A stretch of 64,000 nucleotides of DNA from Valencia hispanica. Lineage: Eukaryota; Chordata; Actinopteri; Cyprinodontiformes; Valenciidae. Shown here in pieces: positions 44,879 to 58,400 of the stretch; the first letter of the stretch is position 1, and every line of letters begins with the position of its first letter. The translations under genes and the position numbers were made by a program. The notes below the pieces were generated by a model. It saw nothing but the letters and a program-made list of their open reading frames with translations. It was not told the origin of the DNA and did no database searches. The DNA is taken from the NCBI GenBank assembly GCA_963556495.2, contig OY747711.1:39040914-39104913 (forward strand), read 5' to 3'.

Positions 44879-46356
44879 CAGTGGGGGCAAAAATAAGCAT
44901 TTGGCAGCTGGCGATTGTTCAAGTCGTCCCACGTTAAAAGATGAGATTTGTAATTCTCATCTTAGGTACACTTCAACTGAGAAAGAATTATTAAAAAATT
45001 AATAAATGGTGCCTAAAATAAGTATTTGGTCAATAAAAAAAATGTTCACCTCAATACTTTTTAATGTAACCGTGGTTGGCAATGACAGATCAAACGTTTG
45101 CTGTAGGTCTTCACCAGGTTTGCACACACTTTAGCTGCTATTTTGGCTCATTCTTCCATGCGGATCTTCTCTAGAAGAGTGTTTTAGGGCTATCGCTGGG
45201 CAACAGACTGTCAACTCCCTCCACAGATTCTCTATTAGATTGAGATCTGGAGACTGGCTAGGCCACTACAGAAACTGGAAATGCTTTTTATGTAGACACT
45301 CCTTTGTTGGCTGGGCGGCGTTGTGTTTGGGATCGTTGTCATGCTGAAAGATCCAGCCATGTTTCATCTCCAATTCTCACATTGATTGAAGGAGGTTTTT
45401 GCCCAAAATCTCACAATACGTGGCCCCATTCATCCTATCCTCAATATGGATCAGTCGTCCCGTCTCCTTTGCAGAAAAGCAGCCTCAAAACATGTTTCCA
45501 ATGTTTCCACCCCCATGCTTCACAGTAGACATGGTGTTCTTGGGATGCAACTCAGCATTCTTCCCCCTCAAAACACGGCGAGTGGCGTCTATACCAAAGA
45601 GTTCTATTTTGGTCTCATCTGTTCTCCAAATCTTCTTCTGGATCATCCAGATGGTCTCTGGCAAACTTTAGATGTGCCTAGGCTTAAGCAGGGGGACCTT
45701 TCGAACACTGCTGGACTTTAATCCATGACGACTTATTGTGTTACTTTCTTCAGGTCATTGACCAGTTCCCCCCCCCGTGTAGTTCTGGGCTTTTTCCCCC
45801 ACCGTTCTCAAGATCATGTGTACCCCACGAGGTAAGATCTTGCATGGAGCCCAATTGGCAGTGATCTTGTATTTATTCCATTTTTTAATAATTGCTCCAA
45901 CAGTTGATCTTTTCTCACCAAGCTGCTTGCTTATTGTTGATTGGCTTCTCAGTTTTATGCAGGTGTACAATCTTGTTCCTGGTGTCCTTGGACAGCTCCC
46001 TGGTCTTGGCCATGGTGGAGGTCGGAGTCTGACTGTTTGAAGGTGTTGACAGGTGTCTTTTACATAGATAACGAGTTCAAACAGGTGCCATTAATACAGG
46101 AATAATGGAGGATAGAAGAGCTTCTTAAAGAAGTGTAACCGGTCAGAATTCTTGCTTGCTTGTAGGTGCGAAATACTTTTTTCTACACAATTTTACAAAT
46201 AAATGCTTTAAAATAATACAATGAGATTTCCTGGATTTGTTTTTAACATTCTTACTCAAAGTTGAAGTGCACCTGTGATGAAAATGACAGAACTCATCTT
46301 TTTAAGTTCTAGAGCACAATTGGTGTCTGCCAAATACATTTTTTTTTGCCTCACTG
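44879..46356 (-). mobile_element. Tc1-like relic, family B, full length
   Basis: Ends CAGTGGGGGCAAAAATAAGC and its inverse at 46356 are flanked by TA (44877-44878 and 46357-46358). Minus-strand transposase pieces with frameshifts correspond to those in the copy at 26265-27655. Length is 1478 bp. Confidence 0.85.
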
Positions 46357-46359
46357 TAA

Positions 46360-48245
46360 ATGGAAACAATTTGAAAGTCTACATTAAAAAAACAACAAAA
46401 ACATCCAGAACATTTGTTCAAATCCAGTTTTAGTTTAATTCTTTGTTAAAAAAAAAATCTCTTCACATCAGTACATACACATTGCACAACGGCAAGAAGC
46501 CTCTTTTAAAACTCGTTTGTTTTTTCCTCTCGATCAAATCCTTCGTTTCTTTTTTAAACCAAAAGTAAAAGCAGCAGCAGAACTGACTCCAACAACCAGC
46601 ACTGGGTTTCCCAAACTTTCGCCAAGACTCAACTTGCACTAAAATCCAGCAGACAGAAAGCAAGGCATCCTGACGGATCCAAACATCCAACCAGCCCGTA
46701 GGAAAAGTCAGATTAAACATTACAGCTCAGTTACTGTTCAACTAACTTTAAAGTCTGTTCTTATTCACTCTGTCAACTGATTTTTGTTTTTAAAACCTTT
46801 GATAACGGATATATTAACTGGTGTTAGTGCACAGAAAATACCTAACGAGCAATACCTTACCACCTAACAAGTAGATAAAAAATAAGTAGTAAAACTATCA
46901 GCTGCTGGATTTATTCACAGCTTTTTAAAACATTTTGTTCGATGCGTCTTCTGTCTGCGATTTTATACAAAGTGCCGAGTTGCGCTTGGAAAAACCAGGC
47001 TCTTAACAGTTAAAACCACTTTATCAACAGACAGATTGCTGGTGTTATAACACGTCATATTATTATTTGTAATATAACTACTTACAAATCTCTGTACAAT
47101 CAATTACAGACAGGTGATCAAGTCTGTCCTGCCAGATAAGCATTCAAAAGGACAGTTTAAAGGCTAGATATGGTTAAGCAACAGGATGTTTGACTAGATT
47201 AGGAACTTTTCAGGAGATTAATGGAGAATATGAGACAAAAATCTCACGTTAGACAATAGACAAAAAAATAGAAGTATCAAATACTCCAACCTAATTCTAA
47301 GATCTCTTCCCCTCACCACCTTAATCGAAAAGTTGGAAGTTTAGCAATCAGTTATTTACAAAAGGACGCATCTTTTGTCAGGACTTAAACGTTGAAAAAT
47401 AACTCAATCCAATCGTTTATGTACATGTCAAAGATCCCGCTGAGAAAGCATGTTTCTCTCAATGCATAATTGGTTCTCCAACATCCTGTTACAAGCATCT
47501 GATGGGCTAAAGTCAACAGCAACATCAGCAGGACAGAAACTATGAAGTTTCACACAGGATTTCACAGAGAGGAAACACTAACTAGGTTGCATATTTAAAA
47601 AAAAAAAAACACAAAATGAATCAAGTATTTACAAGCAAGTCAACTCTTTGTTCTCTAAAGAAGAAAACAAACAAAGATGAGTTAGTTACTGCATAGCGTT
47701 TTAGTTAGATTCCATTATTTTCGGAACATCTGCAGTTTAGCCAACTTTGAGCTCCTTATGGTACCAAGAAATGGTGCACATGGTCCCAGCTGGAAATGGA
47801 CCCCAAGCTTTGTGATGTTCAAACAAAAAAAACAACAACTTTAAAATTACACCACATTATTCAAGATAGAAAATCACAGTTGAATCCAATAATACCAAAA
47901 TCATCAGGGTTTCTCAACATCTTTTACACAGGCTTGGGACCAATTTAGACTGATATGAAATTCAAAATGTGGTTTACAATCATTAAGAGATTGGAAGAAA
48001 AGAAACCAACAACAAGTGTGTCATATAGACAGCCAATCTTCTCAAAAACTACATGTTATATAATATGACAACAAGGGAAAGGCAAATGAGAAGCAGTAAA
48101 GAAAGAACATAATTAACTATCTGGTCAGAGATGACATGTTCAGCAGGAAAACAAAGATGTGTGCTCAAATGAGACATCTTTCAGCAAACTTTACTGCAGA
48201 TCAGAAGGTGTTTGGGACATTTCTGTACACCAACCAGATGGGGTT

Positions 48246-48286
<41 letters not shown>

Positions 48287-51200
48287 ATCACACTGGTTCT
48301 GTTATGCCAACAAAAAAAAAAAAAAAAAAAAAACACAAGCGTGAGATTGATTTTTACTATTAAAAACAAACATGAAAACAAAGACGATAAAAGCTCACAC
48401 CTTGAGCAATGTTCCCCAACACTTATTTATCTTTCCATGACGTATAATTATGTTTTTACCTACGTTTTTTTTTTTTATGTTTAAAGAATATTGCCATTAC
48501 CCAAATTTCTTCCAAGATAACTTCAGTTGGGAAATTCTTGGGTTTGCCCCCAGATCCAGCAGGTGAGCACTGATGACATCGATTTTCCCTATTGCCAATT
48601 CATACGTCTACGTTTACATTTTGTCCCTTCCTAGTACCTCTATGCCATGCTTTGTAAACATTTCATACCGATGTATGCAAACCAGTGCATATCAGTTAGT
48701 CTGTCCTCATGGTTAAGCATTTGTATGAATAAAATAGATAAATATTTAGAAAATCTCTGGAAACGTTTTGGATCCAGTTTCCATTTATTATGGTTCTGAT
48801 CCCTATTCGTGTGAGTTATTTTATGAAATATAAAAGATCATTAGCCCTGATCACATTAAAATAAATGAGCAACTTCTTGCTGATAGATATTTTTTGGAGG
48901 AGAATGTGGGATTTTCAAAATCTGTAATCTTAATGAAATGTAAGGGTCAGATGGTCCTAAAAAGCCTGTGTGACGATGAAATCCCATACAAAGCGGAGAC
49001 AGTAGTACCGGTAGCTGCTTAGTTCCTGGGTGCAAACAGATCAGAGGCATTGAAAAATCCTCCAGTGTCTGTCTGTCTGATCTGAGAATATATGATCTGC
49101 AGAATCGGATGCAGATAGTAAACCATTAGCACACAAAATTTTTTTTAAACTTTCAACACCTGAGTAAATTTGGACAGCCTCCATGAGGATTAGGACACCG
49201 TTCGGCCAGATAAAGCAGAAGACCCTCACATAACTCTTGAGCATATTGCGAGGGTGAATGATGCAACAAATAGGTCACGCCCCGTTGTTTCTGCTATTCT
49301 GGCTGCATGCTCACTGGTCACTGGTTGTCTAAGTAAGTACGAGGGATACAGTTGGCAGGTACGAACTGAGCATGGTTGGTATGAAATGTCCAATAAAGGT
49401 CCACTTTATTTCATACTCAAAATAGTTGGGTATGAAATGGCAAAAGGGAAAAATGACAAGCATCCGTCTAAATGTGATCAATGGCAATCTATAATCAAGA
49501 ACACCCAAAGAGCACAAAATAGAGGAAAACAAAAACACCCATTTGAACATTAAAAGAAAAGAAGCTGAAGGACACAAAAAGGCGAAACCAGGCAGACTCA
49601 TAGAAAAGGCAACACACATGGGTTTTTCCAGGTAAACAAAAATCAAACAGGTACCACAATGACCAACCCGACTTGATCTTAAAGAGTGGCTCCCTGATGG
49701 GCTGAGGCCAACATCATCATCCAAACATGAGTTGGAACAAGGCAAAACAAAGGGAAAAGCAGAGCAATATCAGTTTGCGGCTTCATCACAGAAGGACTGA
49801 ACACATCGATGGTTCAGTGTCAGGTGATTGCAAAAACACCTTTTCAAAAAGCACCGCCTAAACACTGACGGCATTTGTCAGCGGTCTCTCCATGAACACT
49901 TGCATAAGTGAAGGCGCTTAGAGTCTTGAATGCAACAGGTCGTCAACAAAGCCTATATCCCTTTCACATATTGTACACTATGGGTATTTGAGTTCTGAAA
50001 AACAGCTGACAGCGTAGCAGCAAACATGTTATTTGGTGGGGTAGGTGGTTGGGGGGGGTCAAAGTGTAGTCCAAGTCTGTGTTAGATAACAGCAATCACT
50101 CATTTATGTCAATAGAACATGCAGAATACTTTCTTGGCTAACAGGAGATAGCCACCTGAGATACATGGTTCAGTAATGAATCATGCAGTGCAGGTGATGA
50201 ACTGTATAAATGAAAAGGCATCGACAAAAAGATGTCAACCTGTGTAGACGAACGCTATGTAAACTGTTTGACATAAAAGAATAATCTGGAAAACTGTTTT
50301 ATCAACACAAAGGGATGGAAGCCAGTAAAGGTCCAAGCTTGGAGCGTGACGGTTGCTGGCAGCATCTCTATGACGCTACAGGGCAAAATACATTTGTGGT
50401 CTTTTGTTTCTCAGAGCGTCAATCTGACAATTTATGAATGATGAAACCACAGTTTCTTTAAAGTAGTGTTCAATATAAAAAGGATCAACCCATCTGGGAT
50501 CTGGAAAGCATAGCTTAAACCTACAAACAAATGCAGCTTGGACTTCTTTATGGACTATTTTAGCGTTGATGTGACTCTTCGGACAAATGGACCATTACTT
50601 GAGATTGTTTCTACAGCGCAACTTCATTCCACATGAAAGTTTGAAGTATGCATAGGCCAGTTATCAGTATCAAGGTATGCTAAAGTTTTAAAACGTTATG
50701 GTTTAAAAACTTCTAAACATCCTCTGTCATACCGCTCCCTTTTTAGTAAGTTGCCAGAGACGATTGGCTGTATGCAGCTTAGAGCAACACTTGTTTGCTA
50801 TGCACAGTCAGTCAGCTGGCTGAAAGACTTCAACACTCTCACTTGCTTGGAAAAAAAAAATAAATCTGGTTGAAAAATATTTCTGGTTGCAAAAACAGAA
50901 ATAGCGATTACAAAAACAGTAATTGTGTGGAAACTGAAGGCATTAGTCTTATTATGGTAAATACTTGTCTGATGAACGTCTGTCTCCAGGCTGCTACCTG
51001 GGCAGATGGCTCAACTAATTAGCCACCCAATATCAGTTTGTTATACCTGTGGAAATATAAAACAAGCAGGGGGGAGATGTGTGCAATCAGCACTTAAGCC
51101 ACTACTAAGTGTAACAGATGTGTCTTCTTAATTTTTGCTTTAATCTATATTAAAATTAGATGCCATCAACATCATGTCATTAACATTATGACAATGTAAT

Positions 51201-52348
51201 AATCATGTGTTGAATGTTCAATACATATACCTGAATCTAGTTGAGCGGTGGAGGAATACAATTTCACATTATTAATTAAAACCGCTAACGAACATTTACT
51301 TGCACCATTTCGTTTCCTCCTCTGCTGGTGGTGTATATTTTACATCAAAAGGGGCGACTCAAGTCAGAAAGCATCCTCAATGTTTCTATTCTGTTGCATC
51401 TGCACCAACAGCTTAAGTGGAGCATTCCTAATGAGCACATCTAAAATCAACAGGAACAACCCTTTGCTCTAGAATTCGTGATTTTAAGAGGAGGAAGATG
51501 AGAGCAATCAGTAACGCACTTGGATCTGCTGGAAAACCATTCTTGGGTCCCGTCACCTAGGACTGAACTCATAATGCTTGGTATATGTGCTTGGCAAGGT
51601 GGCAGAATTAGTGTTGCTTACAAAGTACAGCGAAAGGAGAAAGAAAACGCAAAAGGCCCTGCGCAGTGGAGCAAAACAAAAGTAAAAACAGCTTATCTGC
51701 TTTCCATTTGACAAGAAGGTTGCAGATGAATCTCAACAGGATTTGGCTTCAATGCACTCCTTTGAAGACAGTAGCATGCTGGGTGACTCTTTGAGCAAAA
51801 AACAGGTAAGCAAACCTACTTCCTTGAGCCACGTGTGGCTAAAAATAAAATAAAAAATAAAGTTGCTCGGTGAAGAGTGACTTCTTTTGTGTGCAGACAT
51901 CCTCTTCTGAACATAAGTTGCAAAAATAGTCACCTGATGTTCTTCTGTCCCCAGGATGTAATGCTACAGTAGCTAGACACACAAACACAACCCCCCCCCA
52001 CCCCTCCCAGTAAAACCCCAGATTACTAAAATACTCTGTCTCTGTGGTTCTTCATCACAGGAACCAACAGAAAACCATAAATTAAAGATCACAATATTAA
52101 AACTCTATGATAGAAGGAACTCTGGGAACAATTGTTAGAGGGTATTATTTACAAGAGTTAAATTATTAAAATGGCTTTTCTCAGTGTCTGAGTCTCTCTT
52201 AGTGTTCCTTGTATAGGTCTCTGATTTGGACCTTTCAGTAGTGTCATCTACTAATGACGTCACAGCATTTAGAGTCGAGGACATCGCAGTGTTAACGGGA
52301 GAGGCTGTTGGTTTTTCAGACGCGGTGGCCGTCATGGCAGAACTTCCT
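46360..52348 (-). other. Transposon-poor block downstream of pank1, candidate long 3' UTR
   Basis: No transposon of the kinds crowding the rest of the window is recognised in 6 kb. On the minus strand, AATAAA occurs at about 46910-46915 (GTGAATAAATCC) and near 48784, so pank1 mRNA could extend far. No long conserved frame is present. A 66-codon open frame (52135-52335) starts 13 nt after the pank1 stop and is probably just UTR sequence. Confidence 0.35.
48247..48333. repeat. Two poly(A) tracts
   Basis: 39 A residues at 48247-48285 and 22 at 48312-48333, separated by about 26 bp. They read as poly(T) on the gene strand. Confidence 0.9.
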
Positions 52349-52408
52349 TCACAGGTCCTCCGATGCCTTCAGCAGCTCCATCAGCGCTCCGACAGCTCCA
52401 AAGTAACC
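52349..52408 (-). CDS. pank1: pank1 last coding exon
   Basis: 60 bp, encoding [19 protein letters not shown] and TGA. The acceptor is CATTTTTTGCTCCAG. It is separated from the previous exon by a 4.6-kb intron holding a LINE. Confidence 0.92.
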   Translation of the reverse strand, partial: GYFGAVGALMELLKASEDL

Positions 52409-55400
52409 CTGGAGCAAAAAATGGACACATTGGGACACCTTCCAAACAAGCTTGAAGTAAAAGATAGGCGAAGCATGATCAAACTTAAAGCTGCTAAGCT
52501 TGTCTGTTAAGACCGACAACAAAGTAAAAACATTTACAAGAAGCACCAGATCAAAGGATTTTTAAGACCAAGACAAAATTGCAATATATTATACAGCTTC
52601 ACTTTTCCAAATCAGTCATGAATGTGTAGATATGTGTAGATATATAGCATAAATGACACCAGTCATTAATATTTGCTTAAATATAGTGCCTTTCCTCTGT
52701 AAAGATGAGTAAATGTAATACATCAGATGGGCATCTCTCAAAAGTAAAAATAATGTGACATGAGTTTATATTTAGAAAAAGAAAATATAATAATTGAAGT
52801 TTAAATACTGGCATGTCAAGAAAGATTAACAGGGATGACAGCAATCAAACCCAAGATTAGAGTGATGGCAAGGAGGTTGGAAGGCCTCCTTGCCATCACC
52901 CTAATCTTTAGCTCCCTGCTCAGATTCAAGTCTGTGCTGAAGCTAAAGATCTAGGTGATTGAAAGGAGGTCTGCCAACCTTTAAGATTAGCCTTCATCTC
53001 AAAAGATGACCAGTCAAAAATGCCAGTGGAAACATGCAAAAACATGATAGCAATTATAAAACGTTCTTGACAACTGTATTGCCAATACAGGCTTCCACAC
53101 AGATTTCAAGGACTGATTTCAGGGACTCCTTCAGCATCGTCTTATAATTCAAAGCTTATTCAATTCTAAAATTGCGCTGCTCTGGGTAGCTGCATGTTGG
53201 AGTGGCTCTGTTGACTTGAGTTTTGGTTTTTTTGGACGTTGGTTCCTCTGTTTTCTTGAGGAAAGATTACATTTTATGGACCAGTACACCCTCTAGTTTT
53301 TGGTGCTGTGAAGCTGGAAGGATTTTCACTGTAAATTTTTCACTTTTTGATAAGTTGTTATGATATGTAACCATGGCAAGGTGGTTTACAGCAGGGAGCA
53401 GCTGATTAACATTTCAAAAGCTGAAATAATACCTCAACTGAAGCCACAAATCCCTGATGAGTTGAGTAGAAGGAGGCGTGGATGCAGAGCAGGAGCAAAA
53501 AGGAGACAGAAGGAGGAAATTCAAAGCATCTCTTCCATCGATCATAATGGGTAACGTGAGATCTCTGGCTAACAAGATGGATGAACTCCAAGCCCTTACG
53601 AGGACTCAGCCAGAGTATCAGGAATACAGTGTTCTGTATTTTACTGAAACGTGGCTGCAGGATCAGCTCCAACGTCTCTCAACCAGGCTTCCTGACTATA
53701 CGAACAGACAGATCTGAAGACGCGCAGGAAAAGAAAAGGAGGTAGAGTAGCGGTGCTTGTCAACAACAGATGGTGTCATCCCTGCAGCCCAGATATTGAA
53801 CTCTTGGCAGTATGTTTTCATCCATATTATTTACCAAGAGAGTTCACTAGTGTTATTTTGGATGTTTTTTACAGTTCAGCTTCAGCTGTTGCCGACAATG
53901 CTTGTGATGTCATCAGGTCCGTTGTCGCTAAACTACATACGCAGCACCCCAATGAATTTGTGGCAATATCTGTTGATTTTAATCATGCCTCGCTCTCGTC
54001 TACACTTCCAACATTTCAACAGTTTGTCGGCTGCTCCACAAGAGAAAACAAGTTTTATGTAAATGTAAAGGATGCATACATGTCCAAACCAAGACCTCCT
54101 CTGGGACAATCAGATCACAATCTTGTTTTTCTCTACTCAGAATATAAACCACTTGTTCAGAGGCAACCTATGACAGAGAACTGAGAAAATGGTCACATGA
54201 AACTGAAGAAGCCCTGCACGGTTGTTTTGAGACCACAAACTGGATGATTCTTTGCCAAGCACATGGAGAGGACGATAATGTGATGACTGAGTGTGTGACT
54301 GACTATATAAACTTCTGTGTGGACAACATCATCCCCACCAGAACAGTGAGATGCTTCCCTAATAACAAACCCTGGATCACCAGTGACCTGAAGGAACTGT
54401 TGAACAAGAAAAAAAGAGCCTTTAGGGAGCGAGACGGAATTACGGAGGAGTATACAGAAGCAACTTAAAGTCAAGATCAGAGACGGCAAAGAATGAAAAA
54501 GATCACAGGCTTTAAGAACAGGAAGGATTGGATCTGGAAGTCTGGACAGAGCCAATGAACTGAACACATTCTTCAACAGGTTCAGTTCAGGAACTAGCTC
54601 AGTATCCTCTTATCCTGTCCCCAGCCAAATAGACATCTCACTCTCCTCTGATCAACAGCTTTCCTCTTACACCTCAGATGTTTTATCCTTCACCTCAGTC
54701 ATGGACTCGTCTGCTTCCACAAGTTTGACTTCAACCAAGTCAGGAGATGGTGCTGCTCCCTTTGCCTCCCCCTCCCACTTGTCTGTCTCTAAAAGTCAGG
54801 TGAAAAGGCAGCTGGAGAAACTGAACCGGAACAAGGCTGCAGGTCCAGATGGTGTCAGCCCCAGAGTCCTGAAGGCCTGTGAAGAGCAGCTCTATGGGAT
54901 TCTGCAGCACCTCTTCAACCTTAGTCTGACCCAGGAGAAGGTTCCAGTGTTGTAGAAGACATCACGCCTTGTTCCAGTACCAAAGAAAAATCACCCATCA
55001 GTCACCAATGACTATAGACCTGTTGCCCTCACATCCAACATCATGAAGGTCCTGCTGGCCCCCCTGAGTAAGCAAACAAGAACATATCAGGACCCACTGC
55101 AGTTTGCTTATCGCCGTGGAGTTTGAGTTGAACATCCCATCATCCACCTGCTTCAACCAACCCACTGTCCTCTGGACAAAGCAGGCAGCACCGTGAGGAT
55201 CATGTTCTTTGATTTCTCCAGTCCATTTAACACAATGTAGCCTGATTTGTTTCGTCAGAATCTTCTGAAGACACAGGTTGAGCCCTCAGCAATCGCCTGC
55301 ATCATTGACTACCTGACAAACAGACCACAATTTGTGAGACTGAAGGATTGTGTGTCAAACCAGGTGGTCAGCAACACAGGAGCACCACTGGGGACCATAC

Positions 55401-58400
55401 TCTCACCATTCCTTTTCACTCTGTACACCTCAGACTTCCAGTACAAATCAGAGACCTGTCATCTACAGAAATAGTCAGATGACTCTGCAATTATTAGGTG
55501 TATTGGAGATGGACAAGAAGTTGAATACAGAGAGCTGGTGGACCACTCGGTGACATGGTGTGGAAACAATCGTCTTACCTTGAATGTGAACAAAATAAAG
55601 GAGGTGATTGTAGATTTTAGAAGAAAAAGGGATAATCAAGCACTGTTTCAATCATGGGAGAAGAAGTGGAGGTGGTTGAGGATTATAAATACCTCAGAGT
55701 TCACCTTGACAACAGACTGGACTGGAGACTGAACAGTAAAGCCGTCTACAAGAAGAGACAGAGCAGAACTTCTGTACTTCTTGAAGAAGCTTAAGTCCTT
55801 CAAGGTTTGCAGCAAGATGCTGCAAATCTTCTACAAGTCTGTTGTGGAGAGTGTAATCTCTTCAGCAATCACCTGTTGGAGTAGCAGTATCAGAGCCAGG
55901 GACTTAAAAAGGCTCAACAACCTGATAAAGAAGGCTGGTTCTGGTCTTGGCACTACTGTGGAACCACTGCAGATGATGATGCAAAGAAGGCTTCTTCTTA
56001 AAATCAAGAAAAATATGGACAACCCCGAGCATCCTCCTTATGAGACTATCCTACAACAACAGTGTGTCTTCAGTCAGAGGCTTCTTCAGTTTTGCTGCAA
56101 CACAGACCGCAACAGAAAATTCCTCCTGCCTACAGCCATCATGATCTACAACAACTCCTTAAAGAATTAATTAGTATGAGGTACAACAACACCTAATTTC
56201 CCTCTGGGATCAATAAAGTATTTTTGAATTGAATTATCTTTTGAGAGATGCTCGTCTAAAACCTGAAACATGATGATACAGTTTAAAGATTACTTTAAAT
56301 TCAAATTTGCCAGGGGTATAATTAAATTTGGGCCTAAAAGCATGTCCAATAAACAAGAATAGTTTCCACATATCATCACCAACATGAAAACACTCCCAAC
56401 TATTGCTATATATACTAATGTCGAAATCAAGGTGTAAATTCTCAGCTGATCCATGTTCTGTGAACTGTGACCCCTCATCTTAGCGAATCTTGGCTCAATA
56501 TCAGACAAACAACCACAGCCATTTTGTTTTCCTCAGCCTATTTAAGACTTTCAAACATCAAAACATACGTGTCATTGTTAACGTCTACAGTGAGGTATTT
56601 TTGTGAAGAATGAAGCTGAAGCAAATCAGGTGATAAAGAAATTCCTAAACAATTTCAGAACAAAAGAACTTCACTTTCTTCTACGTCAACATAGGGCATC
56701 GCTGAAGTATCATTCCTCATAATGTCTCCTCATTAGGTGTTGCAGTTTATGCATTGTCAGTATTAGTGATTGTGTTAAATCAGTTTAACCATGACCTAAG
56801 GCAACTTACGCTAAATCTCAAGTGTTGTCAGCTTTTTTGTAAAAAGATTCTTAATCCTTTGTATTAGTCTACAGCATCAACCAGTGAATTCAAGATCTTT
56901 AACTACAAATTATGCTTATATTCTTTTAAACAAACACCATTAAAGGTTCTTAAGAAGACAGAAATGACAGATTTACCAAACAGGATTGCAATTTAACTTG
57001 TGGATTTTTATTGGGGAATGCTTACCTCATGCTCCAGAAAGAGGGCTCTTAGCTGACCTTTAGACCAGAAGTCCATGGCATAGGCTAACAGCTTTGTGGA
57101 CACTGTGTTGATCCGAAGGAAGTTCCCAACAAACACCACACGCTCAATTTTCTGAAACAAAGATAAGAGGTAGAAGAAAAAAAATCTTGGATCGTTACAC
57201 GCATCTCAAATTAATTATTTAAATTAAGATTTATAACCATAAGCCAAAAATATATCTTAAAGTTGAATTATATAAATAAACAAATGCTGTATGTTGCAAA
57301 TGTTCAAAAACATTTGCAACAACCCTCATTAAGCACAAGGTGGTGCTGAGGAACTGATAATGCAAGTTCAATGCGTGCAAGTCCAACTGCTTCAAATAAT
57401 CAGTGATCAACTGAATGGTTTAAAATCAAAAGAAATAACAGCTATCCTGTCTTAAGACAGAAGAAAAAATGCGTTATTTAGGCATGAATATTACAATATG
57501 AACTAGATTAACAGATCATGCATTCCTGAAAATGATGGGCCAAACTTTAATGTTTACTTTTACTGAAATCTCAATCCATTTCAAAGAACTACTAAAAAAT
57601 AACAAAATAACACTGATTGTTTTTTTTAATTAGTCAGCGTTTTTATTTTATTTATCTGTCCTTGCTGCAGATCTGCATGCAATGATAGCCCTGTACAATG
57701 CTGCTTGATCGCCATGCCACAAGGCAACACTGTAAAGAAGCTCACAGCACGCAGAAAGACTCCTGATTCATCCCTCACTCCAAACAAATGTCTGCTGCAC
57801 ATGACACTTTTAAACCCATCATCCACTGTTCACCAGATTTTCCACTGAGAAGAGTAACCAACATAACCCAATGACTTTATGTCAATATAAGCATTAACTT
57901 ACTTAAATGTTTGAGGCTCCTTAAGTAAAAAATTTTCATTAACATCTGTGATTAAAATGTTATTGAATTAATTAGTCTTGCAAAATCATTTTTAAAAACA
58001 AAAAAGAGAAGCACTGCAGATTATGTTTTGCATGTTAATTAGAACAACTGAAGCCATCCACTCAATGAACATTGTCTTCACTGAAAAAAATTGCTCAATA
58101 TAATGAGTCAAATCCATCGTCACAAATGCACAACAACACACTTCAGTCAGATTAGACTACAACTGAACTTTGGGGAGGTGAAATCTTGTTTTTTTCAAAT
58201 GATTACCCTAAAAACCCCATAACTACAGGAAAATAAGGCAGCAAGATCATGCTGTGGGGTTGTTTGTTATTTAAAGGAGCCAAGGAATCTGTGTTAAAAG
58301 AAAGAAAAAGTGAACTTGCTTTTTTTCACAGGCGGCAAAAAAACCCCCAAAAACATCTGTTTTTTCCAGCTTGGTTTGGTTGCGAGATTCATGCTAGGTA

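Noticed and set aside
48136..48484. Lysine-rich small ORFs
   Set aside because: They are translations of two poly(A) tracts.
57626..57826. 66-codon ORF on the minus strand
   Set aside because: It overlaps the mir-107 hairpin in the pank1 intron, and the RNA explains the sequence.
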